NCBI GenBank assembly: GCA_003116995.1
Contig: BDSL01000006.1
Span: forward strand, 1,178,001-1,242,000
Source of the DNA: Yamagishiella unicocca
Lineage: Eukaryota > Chlorophyta > Chlorophyceae > Chlamydomonadales > Volvocaceae
Direction: 5' to 3'
Length of the DNA: 64,000 nt
The position numbers and the translations under genes are program-made. This document shows, piece by piece, positions 1 to 12,000 of the stretch. Positions within the stretch are counted from its first letter, which is position 1, and each line of letters starts with the position of its first letter. The notes beneath the pieces are model-generated. The model saw only the letters and a program-made list of their open reading frames with translations, had not been told where the DNA came from and did no database searches.

Positions 1-337
1 TCTCAACAAACTTTCAAGGTCGGGCTGACAGGCTACATGCTTCGGCCCTTCTCATCCATTTCACCCTTAGGACTCCCCGCATGTCCGCTCGCAACGTTCA
101 CCCGCCCCGTCGTCACATGTGCTGTGGTCATCGTGCTGTGGTCGCTGTAGCGACGCATACACATACAAGCGCGAAGTAACTTCGGGTTCGCCGCGCAAAT
201 ACACGCGCGGAGTAATCTCATTTTTTTCCGTGGAGTTCCGCGGCGGCCCAGTGGCACCCCGTACACACGATCGGGAGAAACGGGCCGCGTATGCGAGGGC
301 GCCTAGTTTCCATGCTTGGCCTGTGGGGCCACCTTAC

Positions 338-1163
338 CCGGGCCTGCAGGTCCTCAACTCGCAGTTTCAGGTTTGCGATCAGGTCCTTCTGCCGCTCACG
401 AAATCTGCGTTGCGCCTGCCGGTTCTTCTCTTTGGCGCTCAGCTGCGTCGACACACCAAGCCCGTTGCTGCGCTCGCTCCGTTCACCACCACGCACACTT
501 GGGGGTGGGCTCTGCGAGTCGCTGCGGAGCAGAAGGGCGACAAAACCACACGGGCCACACAGATCTCAAAACAAGCGCTTACAGCATATACCACCGCTTA
601 CGTCCCTAGTTATGTTAATGGGATCTGTAAGGACTCGTTTCTCCCTCGTACCACGTCCACGCCGCAGTAACAGCAACAATAGACGCAGTGACGCCGATAG
701 GACGTAGCTATTCTGGGAAAACGTAAGAAATAATATTACCATGGCCGCACCTGTCGCTCGGCGAGTCGGCGCTTGGCGCACGTCGACGCGAAACTGGCAA
801 TTGCTCCGAGGCTCCCAAGTGCGACGATGTGGATGGGCCGACATTGGCATTCATACTGCCCTGACCCTGAAACGACTGCATAATAGTCGCCTGCAGTAGG
901 TTGTGAAGGGCCTCCTCGCGTTGATGGGCAAGGTTTGGCACTGGTAAACCTTCTAGCTGAAGAGCAAGCTGCTGCTGGCGGAGCTGCTGTCCTTGCTGCT
1001 GATGCTGTTGTCGCTGCAAAAACTGGGTGAGAAGCGCCTGGGTGACCTCGCTTTCGGTAGGCAGGCTGCGAACGTGACGTTGGGGCAGCTCTCGCTCCGC
1101 AGCGGGCACCAGCGCATAGACTGAACCATTTTGAGCGACATACAGCTGTCCAAGGCCATCCAT
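338..1163 (-). CDS. bZIP transcription factor, 3' part beyond the window
   Basis: Two phase-compatible exons are visible. The upstream one, ending at 751, encodes a Gln-rich stretch (about residues 35-75 after the ATG at 1163). The second, 521 to 338, encodes a Ser/Arg linker and then a bZIP basic region of the form N-x7-R (NRQAQRRFRERQ), followed by leucine-spaced helix up to a donor at 338. The joined frame is open. The protein is presumably a nuclear, dimeric DNA-binding factor; polyQ segments are common in algal activators. The ATG at 1163 is the first good in-frame one, but the frame stays open upstream to 1277 with a possible acceptor near 1214, so an earlier exon may supply the true start. 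The rest of the zipper and the C terminus lie past the intron beginning at 337 and probably beyond base 1. The family call is secure; the subgroup and target genes are not visible. Confidence 0.72.
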
Positions 1164-1277
1164 GGCCGCGGAACCAGGCGTAAAGGAGAATTGGCCAAGG
1201 CCAACTGGCGCGCTACGAGACAAGGCAAGCCAGTTGCATAAATTCTTCGTATAGACAATGTAAAACCGAGTATACAC

Positions 1278-3566
1278 ATGCAGTAGTACAGTAAGGATGT
1301 GCTAAGTTGGAATCTGCCCTGGTTGGAAATGATTAAGCATTAGTGTGCCGTACAATTACCTGCCAGAACCTGGCGCGCACCTAGGCATGCATCAATAAAT
1401 TGTGGATTTACTACAACGCTTTATTGTCAACATGATCTACAAGTATGGCGCTTGCTGCAGCGTGCGCCCTGATAGGGACGCTTTTGCGGCACACACGTGG
1501 ACTTCTGCCGACATACAAAAGTAACATGACCGGAAAAGCATTTTTCGGTTGCTCTGAATTTGCAATGGTTCCAATGTGCATAGGTCGGACATACTACTAC
1601 CTCGTACGTCCCTTTACTAGTGGCCGAATCGCCGTGACAGGCGGACTCGATGCACCGCAAAAGCTGCCAGAACGGTGGTGCCTTGCAACATGCTGTCGGT
1701 GACCCAGCGATAGGCTTCCATGAACGGCACTGATCCAGTGACTATTCCAGTTTACGCCAGCATTTAACCGATATTGGTACCATCCCGACCAGCCTGACGA
1801 AGTTGTACAGGGCATGTGAAGTCGTCCTTTTTTAAAGGGACCCGTAAAGCACCTGGCCCATTGCGCTATGTGCTTTGTGCAGTCAGATTATGGCAGCCTC
1901 CAACCGTTTGCACCACCCTTCGACCGAGGCCCAGGTGAGCTGCTAAGGGCAGTTAAGGGCGTGAGAGGCTATGGGCATCTGGAGTTAGCTTGGTGAGTAT
2001 GAGTACAAGTTCGGATCCTAGCTTCTTCCCTGACGGTTGAATTCAACGTTGTGTATTGCTGGGGGCACACAGACCCACATGCCCACGTTAAAGCCAACGC
2101 GAATTCCTGGCGGCATGCGCACGCATAGAGCCCTGTACGTACTCATGACCGGTACTGTGGGATGTGGAGGGGGTTATGGTGAACTGTTCGCAAAGCTGAG
2201 GCTCTTGTTGTGACGTCGACACGGATGACCATGGATGATCCGTGTTCATAGCAGTTACCTGTTGTGCTCATAACCCTTCGTAGACGACGTGGCCGGCCAA
2301 ATCACTCGTGGATTTGGCACTAACTGCCTGCGGCAACCGCCTGTAGAACAAACGATTTTTTCAATAATGTATAGCTGCATCAGTATCAATAATCATAGCC
2401 GCGCCGCTTAATTGCTTTTGGATACCAAGCAACAACGTTTTGCGATACTGCAAGCCTCCAGTTCGCATACTCACACGTAACATTTTGCACAATGATACCA
2501 CGATGGAACGAAGAGAGCACAACAGCGTCGCACCCATCCACAGTAAGACTCGTAATTTGGTCTGGTTTGTGCCGCACGGTGCCTGTGTAAGTAGTGTCGT
2601 ACAGCTGCCATACAGAGGTGCGCTGGGGCGAAGAGACAAGTACGGCGGTGGGAGATGCAGCAGCACCAGGAGGGCTGCAGCATTATGTTATCTACCTTCC
2701 AAACTCCGGACGCCCCTAGTTCCTGCTCTTGTCCCTTCTTGTTTCTTATGGAGTGACAGTTGCTCTTCGGAGCTGCAGCCGGGATCATATTCCTGGTAAA
2801 GGTGTTCCTTATTTGCGCCGTGTGTAGTTGTGGTGGTGCGTGCGTTTGTCCTCGACGGACCTCGCCACCGGCCATGCTGAAACAAACCTAGGTTACCGCT
2901 AGCGCAGTGCTCCGGAACCATGACACGCGGGGGCCTGACACAATTTGGCATTCGTAAGGCACGGAGGGCAGTCGGTGCCGGCACCTCTGGATTTGCGTTG
3001 GGGCCCTTCATTTCGCACACGGCATCCTGGTGCTCTCTTCAACGGTAAGTCGGTTATATTGACGAACTTAGGATTGCCAATACATTACCGGTTAATGCCA
3101 GGTGTGATGCTACGCGCTAGCCGCAGCAGGGGTATTGCAATATGCGTAGCTACCAGCCTACAATATTGTCATCATCGCCGCGCTTGCCAGGCCCTCCGTG
3201 GCACGATTATCGCCAATTTCCGGGTGTCAACGCATAGTAGCTGCGTATGGGAACGCATCGCATCCCATCTGCGTCCATGCCGTGTCGGCGTTAACGTCGC
3301 AGCTGTTTTGGCAGAGGTTCCGGTCCCTAGCAACGAGTAATCCTGCCATTTGCAACATGCATGAGAAAATGTCATGTCTTGGCATCAAGACCGAGCAGTA
3401 CTACAAGGATGAAAGACTTCAGCACATGCCCACCTCGATTTGTGCCTGATGCTTTCTGAATGCCGTAATACCGTACACGAATATCGCCACCAAAGTTATT
3501 CGTTGCCTTGAAGGCGCAAGGAGGCGTCCAACGCGTACTTGCTTCCTTTGACATTACGCAATAATA
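1278..3566. other. intergenic region, no supported gene
   Basis: This stretch separates the bZIP gene (minus) from VTC1 (plus) and should hold two divergent promoters, plus possible 5' exons of the bZIP gene. Open frames here are short, lack family motifs and have no consistent splice structure. I see no tRNA, repeat array or transposon end. Confidence 0.5.
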
Positions 3567-4705
3567 ATGACGTCCATAATCACCAACCCGAATGGCAAAA
3601 TTAACGCGAACTACATTTTTGACAAGCTCTATGGCACCAAGCAGTTCACAGCTGGGGCAGAACTGCAGCTTCCTCGTAAAGTTCCTATGCGCGTGGAGCC
3701 CAAGTCTTACTTTGGTGAGCTCTGGCCGGCGATGGAAATTGTTCCTTAAGATATGCTTGGACGTCTCCGCAAAGGGTTCATCTAATGCTTTGTATGCTGC
3801 CTGCAGCCAACGAGCGTACATTCTTAAGCTGGATGGGCATGGCCATCACGCTTGGGGGCGTCTCGTCAGCGCTTGTGGGCTTTGCTGGCGATGCTGACGA
3901 CTCAACGGACCACTTGATCTCAAAGCGCACCATCGACGTCGTCACATGCATCTACTCGCCGTTGTCTATCCTCATCATGTCATATGCCCTCTTCACGTAC
4001 GAGTGGCGAAGCAAATTTATGCGCACCAAGCAGGTACGTCTCATGCTATGTGTTGGAGCCTCTGACTCGGTTCCCGTGCACTGGCTCCAAGCTTGTCGCG
4101 GCGGGGGCTATGCCGGAGGTTTTAGGATGTAGCTTGGGGTTGCCGTGGGATGTAAGGGTGGACGTGCCAAGCGTCGACAGACCACGTCTCGGGGCACCGG
4201 GAACAGGAATGTCCTCCACTTACTCCCTTGACGGGAGAACGTTGTGCTGTAAGGCGTGCAGCGTACGGGTGTATGTGTCCCGGAAGCTGACAAGGTTTCG
4301 GGGATGTTGCCCCAATTGCTAATTTCCCACATTGTACGGAACCATACTTCCACTTTGTTTCAGCACCCTGGCCCCGCGGGGTTGCGGGCCTGCTTGCGCG
4401 CCGTTGCTGCTCTCTCGCCACGATACCTACGTGTATTTTGCATACAGACAAACTTCCTAGCTTTCGCAGGATGATGTATTGAAAATACCCCGGTGTTGCT
4501 GAGTTGCCGCATAGCCAACCCAACCGCCGAAGAGCAAGTCCCGTAGGCATGTTACACCCAGCATGCTGCCGCCGTCCCTCTGCGCTGATCGCGTGTGCAG
4601 ATCGGGTTCTTCGACGACAAGGTGGGGCCCATCACGGTGGCAGGACTGGTGCTGCTGACGCTGCTGACTATCTTCACGGTCGCGCTCATCGACTACCTCT
4701 TCTGA
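3567..4705 (+). CDS. VTC1: VTC1-like vacuolar transporter chaperone subunit (DUF202)
   Basis: Exons 3567-3714, 3807-4033 and 4601-4705 join in phase to give 159 residues. The core reads like fungal Vtc1. A PKSYFANERTFLSW block is split by intron 1, and three hydrophobic segments follow, around residues 60-75, 97-113 and 136-156, with ALFTYEWR between the second and third. In yeast and algae VTC1 is the small membrane subunit of the complex that polymerises ATP-derived phosphate and moves polyphosphate into the vacuole or acidocalcisome; catalysis sits in VTC4, not here. The roughly 40-residue hydrophilic N terminus is longer than in yeast (129 residues). The start is the only ATG upstream of the conserved block in this frame. 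The gene is convergent with the E4-E2 gene. Identification is strong. Confidence 0.93.
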
Positions 4706-6000
4706 ACGCGTGTCGGCACCACTGGACGTTTACGTGTTCGTGGAGCTTAATTAGGCAGTGACAGGCAACGGAGGGAAACACCGCGTGGAGTGTTGCCCTG
4801 TCGGCGCCGAACCCGCCATTGGGCGGGTTGACAGCGGGACACGTCCTGATGTGTGCTTGTGTTGTCATGCAGCTGCATGCAAGTGTCTGGCGTTGGGCAG
4901 CCGCCAGCGCAGGGACTATGGGTGGGTGGGTGTGCAGCGTGAATGGAAGGACGGGTATGGGTGGGTGGATGGGTGTGGATCGTGGAGGTTGTTAGCCGGC
5001 GCGTAAGCTGCTGCCCGCCATGGGTGCCGTGGTGGCAACCAGCCTTAACCTAGCTGGGTGGACGTCTGCTGATGTACGGCATGGCTCTAAAGCTTGAGGC
5101 CTGCTGTACTCCTTGAATTTGGGGCATGAAGTCTGGCGGTTGGTACCGTATGGTGTGACTAGAACGAATGATGTTGATATCTCTTCCTCCGTACTTTTCC
5201 CCCCAAAAGTACGGACGCACTTGTAGGTTATAAAACCATTTCTAAATGCTCTAGGCAGGTGGAGCGGGAACTGATGTTGAAAGCGAGCGCAGTGCGCTCA
5301 GACGCCGTGCGGATGCGGATGCGAGGTCCGAAAGAGGCTTTTCCTTTTTATACCGTCGAATGTGGCATGCAATACGTCGTGGGGTTACGTTCGCAGACCG
5401 CATGTAATGGAGGCGTGGAGCGGCCTTCCGTCTCCCTGCGAATGCAACCCATACGTGCCCCACCACGCGCTCGCGCGCGAATGCATGCAAGCTGCAGCAT
5501 GCATGACGTGAGGCCTCACCCAGCTGCTGTTGCCGTGTTGTCCGTTGTCGGTGAGAGGAGGGCGTTGCTGCCGACGGTACCCACGCTGGGTGCGGAGGTG
5601 GCCTCGGCTGCATGGACTTCGTAAAACCTGCCTTAGCAACACACCCAACAGCCTGATTCTCCGCACGTCAAATCAACGCCCTCGTCAGCGCCTGACGCGC
5701 CTCCAACCCACCCATGCTGCAACACGCCCTCCTGCCACCGACGCAGCCGTCGCAGAACGCCACAAACTTGCGCTCTGTCCGACATCTAAATGACAGACAC
5801 GTCGACGAACACATCTCCTGCCTTGGCCGCGCTGCACGTCTATTCAGCGCAGCCACGTACAACCAAGCGCGCGCAGTACCGACGGCGGACATCAGCGAAT
5901 GAACGAACTCCTGCCCGCGCCCGCCGGCGCGGAGGAGCCCTTCCAGGCCGGCTGCCCTCACATCGACTTGTCACTCCGCCGAACCGTGGGTCCTGCCCGC
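4706..6000. other. convergent 3' region between VTC1 and the E4-E2 gene
   Basis: Both flanking genes end into this interval, so it should hold two 3' UTRs. The frames within it show no family similarity. I did not find a clear TGTAA signal on either strand, so both poly(A) sites stay unplaced. Confidence 0.45.
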
Positions 6001-9000
6001 CTACAGCTTTGCGAGTATATCCAGCAGCCGCACAGCCTGCTCGTCCAGTTTTGCCCGCAGGTCCTCAGTGGGCGCCTGCCGCACCCATCGGCGCACGGTG
6101 TCGGCCAGACGGTGGCGCAGCAGGCGGAAGTGGCGGGTCACGATGTCGGCGGTGCCGGGGGGCGGGTGGAGAAGCATGTCCACCATGGCGTGCCGCATCA
6201 CCATCAGCTGCGGAGCGGAAGGGGGTTTGAGCGGAAACCCGTAGGTCGGTACTTAACAAAAATGAGAAAACCGAGCGGAAGAGGGGAGGCAGGCGTGTGG
6301 AGGGAGGTAGAGGGGATTTGGGCGGTGAGGTAGCGGAAGCACATGTAAGGTCAGCGCGGAGTTATGGCCGCAGAAGTGTTCAGGTAAAATGCGCCCAAGG
6401 AGCGACGTGACAGCGGATGTGACAGCGGACGGCTGCGCGTGGAAACCTAGGGGACCTTTGTCGTGCACCGCCATGCACGCATCCCAGGCCTCGGTGGGAA
6501 AGTGCAAGCACGACCTTGCGAAAATGGCGCAGCGTTGTCACCACTACCGTACCTGCAGCCGCGTGTTGTACTCGGCGGTCTTGGCGGTGCCTTCCGACGT
6601 GCCGGCCATGGTTTCGGAGAGCGGCTCGTTGGTCATGGGGTCATCCACCAGGATCTGGCTTTGAATGGACACAAGCACCTGCGGCGGTGAGTTCGTGATG
6701 GCGGGGTGGCGGGGCGGGGCGGAATCAGAGGCAGACCAGGCAGAAGGGCAGGAGGGCGGATGGGGTATTTCAGCAGCACGGCGTCAGCAGCTGTGGGAAA
6801 TGGCGGCGCCCTGCTGCTAAAGGATAGGCAACCGGCGGCGAGGCCGGACCTGGTACCTACAAGGCTTCCCTGTCGCCGCTCAAACAGAGGCGTCGGGGCT
6901 GTGTCAGTAGCACCGCAAGCGCCCGTGTCTGGAACCCTTACCCCTAGGACCGCGGTCGAGGGCCCCAACCCCCCCTGGCGTGTCTACCCTGCCCCCCCCC
7001 GCCCGGATCTACTTTCCGCCCCACCGCACCTGGTAGATGGAGCTGAGTGCCGGGTTCCACTTCTCGCTGGTGTGGCCCGAGTTGTATGTGCCCAGCAGGG
7101 ACAGGCAGACCTGTACGGCCGCGGGTGCATGGGAGTTCAGGGTCGTTGGGTTTGCGCAAGCATTGCATGCCGCCAAGTCCTGTGCGTCCGAAGCGTGTCG
7201 AGGAAATGCACCGCGTAGCTAAACTGTCGGCTGTAATACTCGGTCCACTGTCCCTCGGTGCTGGCCCACAGTGCTGGCCCACAGGACTGTCAGGGACTCA
7301 GTGGGAATAATCGGCGGATGGCGGATATACTCACGGGCCTACAAGCCAACGGACCAACGACCAACAGTCGCACCTTGCCGTCCGCGTACAGGTTGGGGTT
7401 GTACCTGGCCTTGCCGCCCCCCGTGTTGTACACCATCATCACCGGCGGGTCGTTGGGGTAACCGGCGGGGCAGAAGATGTCAAACACAAACATGCCGCCC
7501 TCGTAGGGGGTGCCCTGCAGCGACACGGCGGTAGGTGGTGCGGAAGTGTTGGGGCAGCTGCAGCGGTAGGTGGTGCGGAAGTGTTGGGGCACGCAGCTGC
7601 AGCGGGCGTAGATGCGGCACCACACACGTTGGGGTGCGGCGAGCGCGATCATAGCGGATGGTCCGAGGGGCAGTGAGAGCAGGAGTTGTGTAAGCTACGC
7701 ACCCCTTGAGAGCATTTACAATCCCCTAGCTTTACGTAGCAAAGCTACGTACCTCCAGCGAGGTATTTATCCGGTGCCGTGCACTATTAAGCTTCCCTCC
7801 CGACCGGCCTCATCACCGGCCTCGCCCCGCTCCGGCACGAAATGCCAGACGTGTGTTCAGGGTTTTCAACGGGCTTCCTCTCTGCCCCGCCCCGCCCCGC
7901 CCCGGCCCCCACCTGCGGTCCAGTGATGACGGCGCGCATCTTGTCCGTCCGTGCCCCGTCCTGGCGGAGGAAGATGGCGGCCGCCGCCAGGCAGGGCAGC
8001 CCCAGCCTGCCACCTGGCTGCATGTCGTTGAGCTCCTTGGCCAGCTGCCGCATCTTCTTGCGGGAGGCGCCGGAGTCCTGGTCCGCCAGGCGGACCATCT
8101 GCGGCAGGAGGTGGTCGAGAGGAGACCCACGGGTCAACACACTGAGTTCGCGCCTCGCTCCTGCAATCCTCACCCTGCCGCCTGGCGCTGCTGCCCCCGT
8201 TGTCGGACCACGCAGCATTCACACAGCACAGGCAGGGCATGCACGCGCCCACCTCCTTGAAGTATCCACCCGGTACGGCGCTGTCGTACTCGCTAACAGA
8301 TAGCGGCCCCAGCTCCGCTATGTACGCCGCGTCCACCTCCGCCGCTGACGGCACAGGACCCGGCAGCTGTACGGCATCGCAGGCTAGACCCGACGGCGGC
8401 GGCGCTGCGCCGTCCACGTCCATCGGTTCCGCACCTGCGGCCCGTGGCGGCAGAATCGGGATGGGGACCGGGTACGAGAGGAAGCCCGTAAATCGGTCAC
8501 TGAAGAGTAAAACCCGATTAGGAAACGTGTGATAGATACGTTTGGGATTGCAACGTTAGGATGAGGACGGGGCGGGAGCTCCCCAAGCATATCACGATGG
8601 CGGGCATACCATAATGGCCTCCTCCAATGCGGTGTGGCATTCCTCACACGACACTACGACCTGCCAGCCCTGCCCCCCGCTGCGTCCCTCCCCACCGCCG
8701 CAACCGCGCAGCAGCAGCGTAGCAACGGCAGCAGCAACAGCAGCAGCACCACACGCACCCGATCCCTCCCCGCTCTTGCGCCGCTTGAGCGGCGGCTGCG
8801 AGCTCGCACCCGACGGCGTGTCTGGTGGCGACGCCGCTCCAGGGGTGGCAGCCGCGGCGGCCCGGCGGCCCCTCAGCTCCGCCGCGCGAACCAGGAAGGC
8901 CTGCAGCCGGGTCTCCAGCTGCGCCTGGTGGGTGGATTGCAGGTGCAGCAGCGCGCGCGACATGATCTGCAAGGAGGGGGGGGGGAGGGAGGGGGGGGGA

Positions 9001-12000
9001 GGGAGGGAGGCGGGCAGGGTCTGGGTAATCAGGGGTTCCAGCAACGACGCGCAACGGATGAGGGCAACATAGTGTGGAATTCACCGAGGCAGGTCACGGG
9101 GGGGGGAGGGGCCGAGCTGCCGATACCGACATACGCCGACCAAAGACCGTTCCAGCCGGCGGTTGTATTGGGGTTCGGCAAGTTGCCACCTCCAGAGGAG
9201 CCCCCATGGCGCACCTCGTCGCTGTAGTCCGGCTCCGAAACCACCGCCGCCACGAAGCGGTCGTGGCAGCCCAGCTGCATCTGCAGCGCCAGGACCGCGC
9301 CCACCAGCACGGGCAGGTCGAAGCCGTACTGCTCGGGTTTGGCGACCTGGGGAGCGGGCGGGAGGACAAACACAAGCCGGGAGGTGGGCGGGTTTGGTCC
9401 CCTTGGGGCCGGGGTGGGCAGGATACGCGGAGGCTCGCGACAGAACGGAAGGAAGGGCAGGGTCCGTCCTGCGCATCGAGAACTCAGCACCTCAATACGC
9501 AATGCAAGCTCACAATCACGCAACCTGCGTTGCGGCTAAAACCCTAATGTCCTACCATACGTTGCTGCTAAAACGCTAAAACCCCACAGATCCTCCATAA
9601 AACCCCCCTCTCCCCTGGATCTCCACGAGGGTGCCTCTCTGGTGGCGCGGTCGCCTCCTTCCCTCCACCACCCTGTCCGGGTCGCAATATCGAGCCGCCC
9701 CACCTGCAGCTTCTTGCAGGCGTCCCCCAGCAGTAGCTCCAGGGAGGAGATCACCAGGAAGGCGGTCTTGCCGCGGAGGGGCTCGTACAGGAAGGCCGAG
9801 GCGATGGCCGGGTCGGCTGCGGAGCCGGGGGCGGGGGCGCGCGGGGGAGGGCAGGGGCCGCACACCGGGTTGGGGGCACGGACACGACCAGGGGCCTGCG
9901 GCTGTAAACATACAATCTGTGGCATGGAGAGACAAGCAAGCGGGTAGCTCTCAGCCCAAAGGCACGCCCATCCAATGGGACGGCATAACGTCATAACGTC
10001 ATAACGGCAGTGGACTGCGAGACCTTCCCCGCAAGGCATTCTTGTCGCCGGGGCCGTTGCCGGATGTGGAGGGGAGGGGAGGGGCCATCCCGGATGTGGG
10101 TCAGTTCTCGTAAGGGGATTGCAAATACTGGCCGGCGGTTATACAGGTACTTGTGAGGGGATTGCACATGACAGCCGCTGCATACGTCGCGCCGAGCTAC
10201 CCACCTGTGAGGGTGTTGAGCCACTTGAGGTTGGCTACCCCCATGCTGAGGAAGCCCACAGCGGCTCGCTGCTGGCCGCGGTAAAAGTCCTCCTTGCGCT
10301 GCCGTTCGTCCGCCGGCAGTGCCGCCCAGGCCGCGGCGTCGGCCTTGGAGCGCTCGATGGCGTAGATGTCCGCCAGGCGGTCCAGGCCGTCCTGCAGGAT
10401 CGAGCCCAGGGGTCTCGGTGGGTTTGGCGGTTTCGGTGGTTTCGGTGGTTTTGGTGGTTTTGGTGGTTTTGGAGCTTGGCGAAGTGCGTGTGCACGCAAC
10501 AGCGTGCGCGCTTGCGATCTTCCTTTTCCGGGAGACCCCTCCGCGGGCAGGCTAAGCAAGCGGAACTTAAAGCCGGCAGACCGAGCAGCATCACCCGGCC
10601 ACCACCTCTAGGCGGCAGGGGTGCTTATGTGTGGCCTCGTGGGGTGGCTACAAGGCTACGGTCTGGGGCTGAGACCTGGTCCTCGATGGCGGTCCAGGTT
10701 GGGCGTCCGCCAGTGGGCTCGTGGGCTCATGGCTTCGTAGTTTAGGGTTTACTGTTTACTGAGCTGACGGCTCGCAGCCGACGGCACTCGCGACGCCTCA
10801 CCTTGAAGTAGTGCATGACGGTGTTAACGATGCCGGAGGCGTAGTCGGAGAAAAGCTCCGCATCCACCCCCGCCCCCGCCGCCGCGGCCCCACTGCTGCT
10901 GGCGCCGCCGTTCGCGGCCTGCTGCTGCTGCTGCTGGCGCTGCTCCGCCCCCGCGGTGGCTGTCGCCGCCGCCAGGTCGGTGAGGCAGCGCTTCAGCACC
11001 GAGTCCTTGATCAGCTCCTCCAGGATCTTATCTGCGGGGGGGGCGCGAGGAGACCCGTGGGTCGGCGCGTAAAGAGAAGTAGCACCTTACCTGCGCTGAG
11101 AGAGGGCGATGGGGTGCGAACAGCTAGGCAGCAGAGACAACAGGAGATAGCAGAGGTCCGATATTGAGCTCTGGAGCAGAGGAGGATGGGGGGATGGACC
11201 GCACGATGCTCCCTGGCCCGTGCCTATTAGCGCCATTACCCGACCCACCTACCGACCTAGTCATACCCCGACCCACCTGCCGACCTACGGGTTTCCTCTC
11301 ATAAGCCCAACCCGCCTCCCCATCCTCCTCCGTCCACACACCGCCACTGCTGCTCGCCGCGCCCCCCCTCCACGCGCCACTCGTCACCCGACCCCGCCCC
11401 CCGGCCCGACGCACCGATGTGGTACCGCATGCCGTACTTGTCGTACGAATCCTTGTCCACGTCCAGCCCCACCACCAGCTCCGCGTTCACGTGCGCGCGC
11501 AGCAGCGCCGGGACCAGGTCGCGCTGGGTCACAGGGGCGCCCAGTACGGCACCCACCAGCGCCCGCTCGCCGGTGCTCATCCGGTCGGGCGCCAGCGCCA
11601 GGCCGCGGGCCTCGCGGGCCTTAGGAGGGGAACGGCGACGACCCGGAGGGCCGGGCGACGACCAACGTGGCGGTTGGTCAGCGTGAGGAGCGGGGTATGA
11701 GGGGAAACCGTGAGGAGCGGGGGGGGAGTCGGGGGAGGGGGGGTATATTATATCCGCGAATCCACGGCCGACAAACAAACGGGCGATGAAGATGGTGGGG
11801 AAGGGCAAGGTAGGTGCCGCACCTATCTTGTCCCCGGCGCCTACTGGATATTTGTACTACTCCCTGCATTGCATTGGCCCCACACGCACAGCTCCGGTCC
11901 TTTCCTGAAACCCCCACACACGGCTCCCCTGTGACCCGCCATGCCCTGGCCTCCCCCTGGGCAGTCCGGCCCCTGACCGCCTTCCCACCTGCACGTTTTG

